From: a virus
Reading direction: 5' to 3' (one strand)
Length of the DNA stretch: 39,499 bases
IMG/VR virus record: IMGVR_UViG_3300042914_001679
Location: 1-39,499 of that record
Numbering within the stretch: position 1 is the stretch's first letter; every line of letters starts with the position of its first letter. Below, one piece after another: positions 1-7,231 of the stretch. Under the pieces are notes generated by a model. That model ran no database searches. It was not told the DNA's origin and saw only the letters and a program-made list of their open reading frames with translations. Position numbers and translations under genes: made by a program.

Positions 1-661
1 CAATGGTGGGGATGCCCATAGCGATTGCCTGTAGCGGCATCAGGCCGAATCCTTCGCCTCTGGCTGGGGCTACGAAACAGTCAGCCTGGTTGTACCAGTC
101 TCGTTGGGTTTCTTTGTTCATCCAGTCCCGGTACAACTTGATGTTTGGATGTTTGATTTCTTCGGTGTCGAAGGCGTGGGGGGCTGCTTTGATGTGTAGT
201 TCTGCGTCTGGCAGGTTGAGTTCGGTGAAGGCCCGCACAACCAAATCTAGGCCCTTACGGAGCCATAGGGAGCCTCCTGCGTGGAACCTGAACGGGCCGT
301 CCGTCTCACGGTCCTCCGGCTTCCAGAAGGTTAAGTCAACCCCGAGTGGCACCACAGTGGTATCCGGATGCCATTCAGAAAAAAGTTCTAGATTGTGTTC
401 GCAAGGGACAAGAATCTGGTCAAACTGGCTGAACCACGGGTGCATGAAGTTTGGCATCGTGTCCGTTTCCCACATTGTGAACAAGACACGGTGCTGACCT
501 TTATGCCAACCGGGGATGGTGCCCGGTAACTGCATATGCACATTGACCGAGGCATGTTTGTCGAACGTTACCGTTTTCGGTGCTGCTGACAGGAAGCCGT
601 CAAGCATCGAGCCGTACCCAATGCGCCGGTCCCCTATCCCGGTCCAAGACTGGTAATTCAC
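1..661 (-). CDS. GT4-like glycosyltransferase, first allele, C-terminus outside window
   Basis: Reading leftwards from a GTG at 661 the frame stays open to base 1 (220 codons), so the protein is cut by the window edge. It begins VNYQSWTGIGD and carries the nucleotide-sugar-binding half of a GT-B glycosyltransferase: FRFHAGGSLW near residue 125 and RGEGFGLMPLQ near 201. Family 4 enzymes transfer a sugar from an activated donor. The usual E-x7-E motif here reads E-x7-Q. It is a gap-free homologue of the gene at 38214-39293, with 42 differences in 220 aligned residues (about 81% identity). It is either a strain allele of that gene or a diverged duplicate. GTG is chosen because it aligns with the ATG of the other copy and lies 7 nt from a -10-like box. 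Substrate and acceptor are unknown. Confidence 0.8.
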   Translation of the reverse strand, partial: MNYQSWTGIGDRRIGYGSMLDGFLSAAPKTVTFDKHASVNVHMQLPGTIPGWHKGQHRVLFTMWETDTMPNFMHPWFSQFDQILVPCEHNLELFSEWHPDTTVVPLGVDLTFWKPEDRETDGPFRFHAGGSLWLRKGLDLVVRAFTELNLPDAELHIKAAPHAFDTEEIKHPNIKLYRDWMNKETQRDWYNQADCFVAPARGEGFGLMPLQAIAMGIPTI

Positions 662-667
662 ACTCTA

Positions 668-674
668 TAGACTA
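668..674. promoter_or_regulatory. Overlapping back-to-back -10 boxes of a divergent promoter
   Basis: TAGACT (668-673) lies exactly 7 nt before the ATG at 681 on plus, and TAGTCT (complement of 669-674) lies exactly 7 nt before the GTG at 661 on minus. The same geometry is kept at 39300-39306. Such spacing implies leaderless or nearly leaderless transcripts in both directions. No clear -35 box or Shine-Dalgarno sequence is visible. Assignment is by pattern only. Confidence 0.5.
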
Positions 675-680
675 GCCTGT

Positions 681-1418
681 ATGTCAACCTTGTCGATATA
701 CATTCCGACATGGAATCGACAACATCTTCTGAATAGATTGCTGAAAAGCATTGAACCGCAACTGTGCGACGAAGTTGACGTTTTTGTTTCGGTCAACCAC
801 AAACCCGATTACGACCTGCCGGATTGGGTGAGCCGCCGACAAACCAGAATCAATGTTGGTGGAGATGCCAACATCATTCCCGGCCCAACGCTTGTCAACG
901 GAGAATATGTTTGGGTTATGGGCGACGATGAACAGTTGCTCGATGGGGCAATCAAAGCCTGCCTCTACGCCATCAAATCAAAACCTGGGCTAATTATTCA
1001 CCCTGACGGCAAGTTCAACATGGGGGTGCCAATTGGGGCGGAGTTCGAGAACTATGGGGAGTTTTGCAAAGCGGCAATGAAAGGCAACTTTGGCAGGTTG
1101 ATAACGGCGCACACGCTGATTTCGTCCAACACTTTTATGCGGGCTGCCTACGACCCCGCTATTGCTATACAAAAAATTGACACCCGTTACGGGTTTCATT
1201 ATGGGATGCTCAACAATCTGTTCGATAAACCTGTTGCGATTGCGCCCCGACCCACGGTCCGCTACGGGTCAGAGGCCAGCATTTTTCTGCAACCTAAGGA
1301 AATGATTGACGAACACATGGCGGCATACCCGCAGGTTATCTACGACATTTTTGAGTGGGTTCAGGAACGAACAGGTGTGGAGATTCCTCGCAGTTGCTAC
1401 GGGCGAGGGTTTGATTAA
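681..1418 (+). CDS. GT2-like glycosyltransferase (GT-A fold)
   Basis: A 245-aa protein opening with SIYIPTWNRQHLLNRLLKSI, the beta-strand/helix start typical of family 2 glycosyltransferases. It continues with GGDANI near residue 60 and VWVMGDDEQLLDGA near 77-90, where GDDE is the likely metal-binding DxD-type motif. Family 2 enzymes use a nucleotide sugar to glycosylate lipid, polysaccharide or protein acceptors; the acceptor here cannot be told. It is divergently transcribed from the GT4-like gene with 19 bp between the start codons and has no Shine-Dalgarno sequence. Its stop overlaps the convergent stop of the next minus-strand gene in a shared TTAA. Bases 741-867 within it are exactly those ending the window. 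Confidence 0.8.
   Translation: MSTLSIYIPTWNRQHLLNRLLKSIEPQLCDEVDVFVSVNHKPDYDLPDWVSRRQTRINVGGDANIIPGPTLVNGEYVWVMGDDEQLLDGAIKACLYAIKSKPGLIIHPDGKFNMGVPIGAEFENYGEFCKAAMKGNFGRLITAHTLISSNTFMRAAYDPAIAIQKIDTRYGFHYGMLNNLFDKPVAIAPRPTVRYGSEASIFLQPKEMIDEHMAAYPQVIYDIFEWVQERTGVEIPRSCYGRGFD
741..867. repeat. 127-bp exact direct repeat, first copy
   Basis: Bases 741-867 are identical to 39373-39499, the last 127 bases of the window. The base just before the run differs (740 is g, 39372 is a). An odd-sized exact repeat of 127 at a sequence end is what a de Bruijn assembler run at k=127 leaves at a fork or a circular junction. Confidence 0.9.
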
Positions 1419-1696
1419 CTGGCTTCAGCCGGAGCTGACTTAAGCCCTTCAATCTGCCACTTCTCGGTGGCGTGTTTCTCTAGAATGGCTGCACCGTCAA
1501 TTTGTCTTGGCTGCAATCCCTGTTGACGTAAACGCTTGTAGGCAGGCATGTCTCGCTGCCAGCGGCGTTCACGGGCGTTCGTCTCGCCAACAACAGAACC
1601 TTTGGTGGTGGTGGTGTTTGCGCCCATGCGGACACCAAGAATCTTGCAACCGAAACATCCGTCAACATCTGTCGGATGGATTTCCCTATGCTTCAA
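1415..1696 (-). CDS. Small protein with a CxxC motif, unknown function
   Basis: 93 aa, starting MKHREIHPTDVDGCFGCKIL, with a single C-x2-C pair at residues 14-17 and a basic middle section (NARERRWQRD, YKRLRQQG). One CxxC pair could be half of a metal site. The start codon is TTG at 1696, overlapping the upstream gene's end by 11 nt, with a GGGG stretch about 8 nt upstream as a weak ribosome site. It is the last gene of the minus-strand head block, beyond the capsid terminator, and converges with the GT2-like gene. I recognise this type as a recurrent phage hypothetical protein but know no function. Confidence 0.65.
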   Translation of the reverse strand: MKHREIHPTDVDGCFGCKILGVRMGANTTTTKGSVVGETNARERRWQRDMPAYKRLRQQGLQPRQIDGAAILEKHATEKWQIEGLKSAPAEAS

Positions 1697-1943
1697 TGTA
1701 AGCCCCGTACCCTGCTGCTCTGAGGTCCGCTTCTTCTTCAGCGGTCAATTCGTGGATATGCCCACCATGATACGTCTTTTCAATCAGCGTGTCAGGATGC
1801 GGTTGGTCTTCAGTAAAGGAACCGTTGGCAAGTTTGTAAACGTTTCGACCACGCGGCCAACCTTTCAAACGTGCCATGATGCCCCAGCTTGTGCCATCAC
1901 TAAATGTGACAAACGGGTCAGTGGGCGGTCTGAAGGTAGCCAT
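1686..1943 (-). CDS. Hypothetical protein downstream of the capsid gene
   Basis: 85 aa from the ATG at 1943 (begins MATFRPPTDPFVTFSDGTSW), or 95 aa from a GTG at 1973 that would add a short CxxC-bearing extension. Neither start has a good ribosome site. The protein is rich in aromatic and polar residues, with no signal peptide or membrane segment. It follows the terminator after the major capsid gene and overlaps the next gene by 11 nt, so those two form a unit. The position after the capsid gene suggests, but does not prove, a structural or accessory head role. Confidence 0.6.
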   Translation of the reverse strand: MATFRPPTDPFVTFSDGTSWGIMARLKGWPRGRNVYKLANGSFTEDQPHPDTLIEKTYHGGHIHELTAEEEADLRAAGYGAYIEA

Positions 1944-2045
1944 GCGTGTACAAGAATAGCAAGAACCCGCCACCCCTGCGATGACGGGTCCTTACTACCA
2001 GTTGTGGAAAAGGGTTTTCTCTCCCCATTCGCAACAGCGCCAGTA

Positions 2046-2090
2046 AAACACAAAACCCCCTCCGACGCAAATCGGAGAGGGCCTGTGTTT
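2046..2090 (-). terminator. Intrinsic terminator after the major capsid gene
   Basis: On the minus strand CTCTCCGA-TTTGCG-TCGGAGGG forms a strong stem, extended by AAACACA pairing with TGTGTTT, and the 3' arm is followed by GTTTTGTGTTTTACT. It sits 15 nt beyond the capsid stop codon, the right place to limit read-through from the abundant capsid message. Confidence 0.8.
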
Positions 2091-2104
2091 CCTTGTCGGA
2101 AAGG

Positions 2105-3085
2105 TTAGGCGTTGCTGCCGAGGCTTGAAGCTGATTCGATGCGACGCAAGGCTTCCTGACGGAAGACCGAGTAGCCGACGAAGTGCTTCCAACCAACCGG
2201 GCGGAAACGCTGGAGGATGTCGGTCACCGTGCCGTACACGATGGTCGGCTGTGCGCCGTACTCGCCACCAAGGGAGATACCCTTGGCGAGAGCCTGACGA
2301 CCCATGATGAGGGTGCCGTAGACATCGATGGTGCCCGACGAAGACGAGTTGTTCGACGCATCCACGAACAGCGGCGCACGGGGCGACTCGATGAAGCGCA
2401 CCATGTCAATCATGCCGATTTCGCCGTTGTAGAGGCCCTCGCCACCGACGTACTTGTACGAGTCACGCCAGCCGCCAGCGTCCACGTTCGAACGGAAGTC
2501 GAACGAAACGTCGGGGTGGATGAAACCGATGTACGAACCGTTGATGGTCGGGACATTGGCCTTGCGCAACTGTGCGGCTGCCTTGCGGACATCGTTGATG
2601 TGCAAAACGTCGTCGGTGTTGACGGTCGTGCGGCTCGTCGGGTCGGTTGCACCGCCCGTTGCGTACAGCACGTTGTCACCAGCCTGGAGCACGTCGCGGC
2701 AGATGCTGTCAATCGACAGACCGGCGTTGAAGCCGACAGCGTTTGCTGCCACCGGGTCAACCGGGATGAACGACGAAGCGCGAAGCTTTGCGGTCGTGAC
2801 AGTTGCGTTGCCGTATTCCTTAAGGGTGACGGTGACCTGGCTGTCGCTCATGGCGACCGGCGTCACGTCCTCTGCTTCACCCAGTTCGGTCGTCGCGGCC
2901 GCGAGGTCAGCGAAAACGGTGAACTTGATGGATGCACCAGGGTTGGTGGCGTTGGTTGCCTGAACGTCTGCGAACTGGTCGTAGTACATTTCGGGACGGA
3001 GGGCGAAGTACGCCAACTTCTCAAAAGCAACCTGGTCGGTCGTGAGGTTAGCGGTGCCCGTTTCTGCTGCGTAATAATCAGCCAT
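2105..3085 (-). CDS. Major capsid protein, N4-gp56 family
   Basis: 326 aa. The opening (MADYYAAETGTANLTTDQV, then FALRPEMYYDQFADV), the TVTLKEYGNATVTT segment near residues 86-99, the IHPDVSFDFRSN region near 190 and the closing GWKHFVGYSVFRQEALRRIES match what I know of the N4-gp56-like HK97-fold capsid family. The protein would form the head shell. It follows the scaffold-like gene by 24 nt and is closed by a terminator. A consensus-like promoter lies upstream of the pair, consistent with high late expression. The family call is from memory of the sequence type; a profile search would settle it. Confidence 0.88.
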   Translation of the reverse strand: MADYYAAETGTANLTTDQVAFEKLAYFALRPEMYYDQFADVQATNATNPGASIKFTVFADLAAATTELGEAEDVTPVAMSDSQVTVTLKEYGNATVTTAKLRASSFIPVDPVAANAVGFNAGLSIDSICRDVLQAGDNVLYATGGATDPTSRTTVNTDDVLHINDVRKAAAQLRKANVPTINGSYIGFIHPDVSFDFRSNVDAGGWRDSYKYVGGEGLYNGEIGMIDMVRFIESPRAPLFVDASNNSSSSGTIDVYGTLIMGRQALAKGISLGGEYGAQPTIVYGTVTDILQRFRPVGWKHFVGYSVFRQEALRRIESASSLGSNA

Positions 3086-3109
3086 TTGGGTTATCTCTCT
3101 TTCTTGGAG

Positions 3110-3568
3110 TTAGTTTGCGGTGAGGTCAATTCCTTGTGCCGCAGCCTCCTGAAAGATGGCCATGAGTTCGCTTTCCGAATTGGCGTCAGCGATTCGTTGT
3201 TTCCACGACGGGGGTGTTGGGGCGTTTTCCGCTCCGACAGCAACCTTGTTAGAGGTTTGCCAGCCTTGCGTTTCACGCGGGTCCGTTACCGGTTGTGGCG
3301 TAATCAACTGTGCTTCTTCGGCAGCCATACGGATTGCTTCTGCTGAAAGTTCACCGTCGTAGCCTTTGACGAAGTATTTGAATTTCGCTTCGGCAGGGTC
3401 AATGCCTGCTTTTAGGAAACTTACTTCGCGTCTAGCTGTTTCGGCTTCCGCGAGCGCCTTTCGGATTTCGCGGTTTTCTTTCTCCAGTTGCTTCATCCTT
3501 GCCCTCACGGGGTTGGATTCGTTTGGCTGGTCGTCGTCCTCGTAGAAGTCATCTTCCAGATTTGACAT
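3110..3568 (-). CDS. Scaffold-like capsid assembly protein
   Basis: 152 aa from the ATG at 3568. It has an acidic N-terminus (MSNLEDDFYEDDDQPNES), then a heptad-like coiled coil (MKQLEKENREIRKALAEAE, about residues 24-45) and a polar, low-complexity C-terminal half. Acidic start, coiled coil and a position directly before the major capsid gene are the usual signature of phage scaffolding proteins, which guide shell assembly and leave before packaging. GGAGAG upstream of 3568 is a good ribosome site. A GTG or ATG further upstream (to 3592) would only add a few residues. No protease gene is seen nearby. Confidence 0.7.
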   Translation of the reverse strand: MSNLEDDFYEDDDQPNESNPVRARMKQLEKENREIRKALAEAETARREVSFLKAGIDPAEAKFKYFVKGYDGELSAEAIRMAAEEAQLITPQPVTDPRETQGWQTSNKVAVGAENAPTPPSWKQRIADANSESELMAIFQEAAAQGIDLTAN

Positions 3569-3647
3569 ATGGCACTCTCCGTTTCTGCCCACACCCGAGC
3601 GGAGGACTTGGGTGGCTGCGTCAGTTGGTTACGCCCCGATATGTACG

Positions 3648-3672
3648 CCACGGTTACGGGGGCTACCCGTGG
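3648..3672 (-). promoter_or_regulatory. Hairpin in the leader of the scaffold-capsid transcript
   Basis: CCACGG (3648-3653) and CCGTGG (3667-3672) flank a 13-nt loop. They lie between the predicted promoter at 3700-3728 and the scaffold start, so the stem would form in a leader of roughly 125 nt. It may stabilise or regulate the message; function is inferred only. Confidence 0.35.
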
Positions 3673-3699
3673 GTTCCGGCCATCGGCCTCTAAACGAAA

Positions 3700-3728
3700 A
3701 GATTAGACACCTGTTTTACGGTTGTCAA
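3700..3728 (-). promoter_or_regulatory. Sigma70-type promoter for scaffold and capsid genes
   Basis: Minus strand reads TTGACA (3728-3723), a 17-nt spacer, then TAATCT (3705-3700). This is a perfect -35 box, ideal spacing and a near-consensus -10. It starts right at the stop codon of the small zinc-ribbon gene and points at scaffold and major capsid, giving them their own start within the head block. Confidence 0.75.
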
Positions 3729-3824
3729 CTATCCCTCGCAACAATGTGCTTTGTGCCCACAATGAGGGCATCGCCATCTGGTTGCTATCGGGTCATACTG
3801 CTGTTCGCAGTTTTCGCAAATCAT
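3729..3824 (-). CDS. 31-aa zinc-ribbon protein
   Basis: A very short gene reading MICENCEQQYDPIATRW followed by RCPHCGHKAHCCEG. The CxxC pair at residues 3-6 and CPHC at 19-22 form a rubredoxin-like zinc knuckle, with CC and two His near the end as extra possible ligands. Its ATG overlaps the stop of the upstream gene (ATGA), which supports translational coupling and that it is real despite its size. It sits between the virion-protein block and the capsid promoter. A nucleic-acid or protein contact role is possible; nothing specific can be claimed. Confidence 0.7.
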   Translation of the reverse strand: MICENCEQQYDPIATRWRCPHCGHKAHCCEG

Positions 3825-4657
3825 TCGCCAGCGGTTGAAAGTGCGGCCCGGCCGCCTGCTTGGAATTCGGCTACGCGCCGACGACGGCGGGTTGCGACGC
3901 GCTGTGCAGCTGAAACATTAGTTGCGAATTCTGCACCAATCTGTTCCATCCCACCGATACCGCCTTCGCCTGCTCCGGCTTCCCCTACGGTCGGCGTGTA
4001 GATTTCTTGTTCGCGGGCGATGCGTTGGAACCCTTCGCGGGCCCGTTCCTCACCTACGCCTGCCTGTACAAGTTGTTCGGCTTCGGCCGCACCCAGACTC
4101 ATACCGGCCTGCTGGCGGGCCTGTGCGGCCACCTGAGCGGCCTGTGTGCGGGTTCTGAGCACATCCGTGGCTTTGGTCGGGTCAAGGTAGTAGGCGGCCA
4201 AGTCGGCGGTATTCCATCCGTACAGGTTGGTCAGTTCGTCTCGGACGTTCTGTGGGGCGGCCAACGCGGCACGGAACCCAGCGTTCAAACGGTCGGCTAG
4301 TTCAACTGCGTCAATGTTTTTACCAATGAAGTCTGCGATTTCCTCATCGGTGTCGAAAAACCCTGCGGGCATACCGTTTGAGCGGAGGGTGCTGCGGAGG
4401 GCCGCCTCAACTGCAAGATATGTAGCAGGGTCGTATTCGGCTCGACCAGCTGCACGGCGAGCGGCGTTGCCTTTGCCGTTCGGCTCAAACCTATCCTTGT
4501 ATTCCTTGGTGTCCCGCAACTTGACTGTAAGTAATGGAATATTATTTTTCAGTGTCGGGTCGGCTTTGATAAGAACATCCGCTGCTGGGGTTAATGTCCC
4601 CAAACCGAATGATTCAAGAAGTGCTTGAAGTTCTTGGAGGCCGGTTGTCGCTGCCAT
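3821..4657 (-). CDS. Probable virion protein, function unknown
   Basis: 278 aa, mostly Ala/Glu/Arg-rich and predicted helical by eye (ELQALLESFGLGTLTPAADV; AAQVAAQARQQAGMSLGAAE near residue 175), with a Gly/Glu-rich hinge near 230 and a basic stretch RVATRRRRRVAEF near 255. There is no signal peptide or catalytic motif. It is the last of four adjoining genes between portal and capsid that overlap by a few bases (TAATG with the previous gene). Long helical proteins here in short-tailed phages are often internal or ejected virion proteins; that role is an inference from position. Confidence 0.65.
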   Translation of the reverse strand: MAATTGLQELQALLESFGLGTLTPAADVLIKADPTLKNNIPLLTVKLRDTKEYKDRFEPNGKGNAARRAAGRAEYDPATYLAVEAALRSTLRSNGMPAGFFDTDEEIADFIGKNIDAVELADRLNAGFRAALAAPQNVRDELTNLYGWNTADLAAYYLDPTKATDVLRTRTQAAQVAAQARQQAGMSLGAAEAEQLVQAGVGEERAREGFQRIAREQEIYTPTVGEAGAGEGGIGGMEQIGAEFATNVSAAQRVATRRRRRVAEFQAGGRAALSTAGE

Positions 4658-6441
4658 TACTGCACCTTCCCAAACATGCGGAGAATCGAAAGACCAACGT
4701 CGGTATATTCACGCTTGGCATTGTCGGTGGTTTGCCACTCGGGCAGCGAACGGATATAACGCTCCCATTCGTTCAGGTTCATCTGACGTGGCTTACCGGT
4801 CCCCTCTGGGTCATACGCAAAAGCCTTAGCATATTTGCTGTCGGTGAAGTTGATTTCACCTTCAGGCTTTTCAAGGTATTGAGCGGCCATCTGCCGGTAA
4901 TCGGCGGTGAGGGTACGAAGGTTGTAATCCTGGTCGATATAGTCGCCAAACACTCCGTAACGCATTTTGGCGCGGGCTTTCATGTCCCGCTTGAAACCGT
5001 CCTCGGTGATGTCACCAGAAATAATTCTCTTCGTGTAGTCGGAAAGTTCTTCGTCCGTCACATTGTCCAACATCAAATCGCCTGTCAGTTTTTTTGCCTT
5101 GGCGTATTGGGTGGTGGTCCTAATGTCGGTTTGCGGGGTGAGCGACCCGCGAGCCTCGGCTGCGGTTGCCTCTTTAACAAACTCCGCACCAATCGCCTTA
5201 TCTGCTTCAATATCTGTCCACCCGTATTTAAGTGCTTCATCAGCTAGGAACGAGTATGTGTTATCGCTCAACGAAAGATTTTTTGCTGTAGCCCGACCTT
5301 TTATGTAGTCAGTTTTGTCCGCAAGAGTATTTGCCCACTCGGGTGAAAGTTTGTTCTTTGTATAATTTCGCATCGATTCGGCGGTGTTGTTCCACCACGA
5401 TGTCTTATACAGTTCGTTAATGAAGCGTTGCTGACCGTCGGTTGTACTGGGGTCAATGTTCTTCTTGGACCAGTCAAGGAGGGTGCGGATTGAGTCATCG
5501 CTTTCATACAGTGAGGCAATCCAACCGTATTCGGCGTATGCATCTTTTAGCCATTCAACGGATGAAACTTCTGGTTCCATCGTGCCACCGCCACCAGCGC
5601 CACCGCCACCAGGGGTGGTAGCGCCCGTGCCACCTTTGATGCGCTTGCCACCCTTACCGCCTTTGCCACCGCCCGCACCAGTTGGGGGGCTAACAGGTGT
5701 TACATCCGGACCCGGCCCTGCCGCTTCCTCGGCCATGCGGAACTGACCAGCGGTAGAACCCCCAGCAACAGGTTTAGCTGGAGCGGTGGCCGCCATAGTT
5801 GTGGGGGCAACAGTCGGCATTTTGCCCTGAACAAAATCAGCGTAAATCTTCTCCCGTCGGGCGGTTTCCTCAGCCTGCTCTGGGGTCTGGTCAAGAACAT
5901 TACGGCGAGTAGCTGCGGCACCCTTACCAGACACAACAGCCCGCCACGTTCCACCAGCAACGGTCATGCGACCAAGCGAATCGGTGACGTTTTTCAACTT
6001 GTTGCTTGCGTCTTCCAACGCCCACTCACGGTCAGACCACTGAGTACGCTTCTTCGTCTCAGGGTCAACAAAACCCTGGTCAATCACGTCAACCAACTGG
6101 CGGTATGCAACAGCCAACTGGTACACATTGTCAAAAGTGTCTTCGCCTTGGGTAAGAGTATTAATCTTCGATACAATTTGGGAACGCTTCACCCGTTCCG
6201 GCACAATTGGACCTGACGGCGTCGCGGATGTGACACCAGCCTTGCCTGCCCTGATACCAGCTTCAAGTTGCGGGATGCTCGTCTCTCGAAGTTCCCGTTT
6301 CAAATCTTCTAATTCAACACGGGACAAAACCTTGTTTGAACCTGGCAATGCATAGCCGCCCTTTTGTGGGTCAAACTTTGCCTTCTCGGCATCTTTCAGT
6401 TGCTTTTTAAGGTCGGAAAGTTGTTTATTGAGGTCAGCCAC
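4657..6441 (-). CDS. Probable virion protein with glycine-rich linker
   Basis: 594 aa. A coiled-coil N-terminus (DLNKQLSDLKKQLKDAEKAK) is followed by a helical region to about residue 190. A long low-complexity linker rich in Gly, Lys, Ala and Thr spans roughly 225-290 (several GGKGGK-like runs), and a large polar C-terminal domain with many Tyr/Trp follows. The linker separates two folded halves, as in proteins that must unfold or pass through a channel. It overlaps its upstream neighbour by 8 nt. An internal or ejection-protein role is inferred from its place between the portal and capsid genes; I recognise no family. Confidence 0.65.
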   Translation of the reverse strand: MADLNKQLSDLKKQLKDAEKAKFDPQKGGYALPGSNKVLSRVELEDLKRELRETSIPQLEAGIRAGKAGVTSATPSGPIVPERVKRSQIVSKINTLTQGEDTFDNVYQLAVAYRQLVDVIDQGFVDPETKKRTQWSDREWALEDASNKLKNVTDSLGRMTVAGGTWRAVVSGKGAAATRRNVLDQTPEQAEETARREKIYADFVQGKMPTVAPTTMAATAPAKPVAGGSTAGQFRMAEEAAGPGPDVTPVSPPTGAGGGKGGKGGKRIKGGTGATTPGGGGAGGGGTMEPEVSSVEWLKDAYAEYGWIASLYESDDSIRTLLDWSKKNIDPSTTDGQQRFINELYKTSWWNNTAESMRNYTKNKLSPEWANTLADKTDYIKGRATAKNLSLSDNTYSFLADEALKYGWTDIEADKAIGAEFVKEATAAEARGSLTPQTDIRTTTQYAKAKKLTGDLMLDNVTDEELSDYTKRIISGDITEDGFKRDMKARAKMRYGVFGDYIDQDYNLRTLTADYRQMAAQYLEKPEGEINFTDSKYAKAFAYDPEGTGKPRQMNLNEWERYIRSLPEWQTTDNAKREYTDVGLSILRMFGKVQ

Positions 6442-7231
6442 GTCCAGATACCGCCCTGTTCAGAAGTTCAGCAAACGTCATCATTTTGACATTCTCAGAT
6501 TCTTCGCCGTACTTTTCTTTTACTTTCTTGATAGCGAGCGACTCGGCAGATGGGGTGGCCGCCACAACACCACCCGACACGGCTGCCTTCTGCGCTTCAA
6601 CCTCGGCCTGCTGGATGTATTTGCCAATACGGGCAACATCCTTGGCTGAAATGTTGCGACCCAACAAGCTTTGTGCAGCACCCTGGACAACCGCTTCAAG
6701 GTCCGCCTGCGGTGTGAAACGGTAGGTGCGGGTCGGTCCGGTCGGCGCAACTGGGGCAACCTTCGTCATCAACATTTGGTAGGTTTCACGCCACGGCGTC
6801 AGATAGATATTCGACTGCAACAACAGTTCACTCATCGCTTGCCGGTCAGAAGACGTGAACCCGTTACCCGGTTTCTCATTCTGGGTATAACCGATGCCCC
6901 GTGACTTGAGTCCGTTCAGAACAGTTTTGCGTTCAACGTCGTCAAGCTGCGAAAGGATTGTCCCAGCCTGCTTATAGATGTCATACAGTCCGAGAGGCTG
7001 GGCTTCGCCAGTAGCGGTTGGTTCAAAAACTGGTTCACCGGTTGTGGTGTACCTGATTTCGGAAACACGCTGAGGTTGAGATACCCCACCGAAAACTTTT
7101 TCCCGTGAATAGCCTTCAGGGACGCCCGTCGTTTTCGTTTCGGTAGGCGTAATAAGGTCGCTGATTGAACCTGTCTGCGCCTCAAACTGCTCAATGGGCG
7201 TAGTTTCTTTGGTGGGTTTGTTCTCAGCCAT
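6434..7231 (-). CDS. Probable virion protein, function unknown
   Basis: 265 aa, soluble, starting MAENKPTKETTPIEQFEAQ. A disordered N-terminus (to about residue 75) precedes a domain with LYDIYKQAGTILSQLDDVER and, near 190, a helical SLLGRNISAKDVARIGKYIQ segment. No cysteines, membrane spans or enzyme motifs are seen. The ATG overlaps the stop of the 1608-aa gene (TGATG). The Pro/Thr-rich head plus compact tail is common among phage-internal linker or ejection proteins, but I do not recognise it. Confidence 0.6.
   Translation of the reverse strand: MAENKPTKETTPIEQFEAQTGSISDLITPTETKTTGVPEGYSREKVFGGVSQPQRVSEIRYTTTGEPVFEPTATGEAQPLGLYDIYKQAGTILSQLDDVERKTVLNGLKSRGIGYTQNEKPGNGFTSSDRQAMSELLLQSNIYLTPWRETYQMLMTKVAPVAPTGPTRTYRFTPQADLEAVVQGAAQSLLGRNISAKDVARIGKYIQQAEVEAQKAAVSGGVVAATPSAESLAIKKVKEKYGEESENVKMMTFAELLNRAVSGRG

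Noticed and set aside
2183-3346. A 387-codon plus-strand frame opposite the capsid gene
   Set aside because: It is the antisense shadow of a well-recognised capsid protein, Val/Asp/Arg-rich, without start signals.
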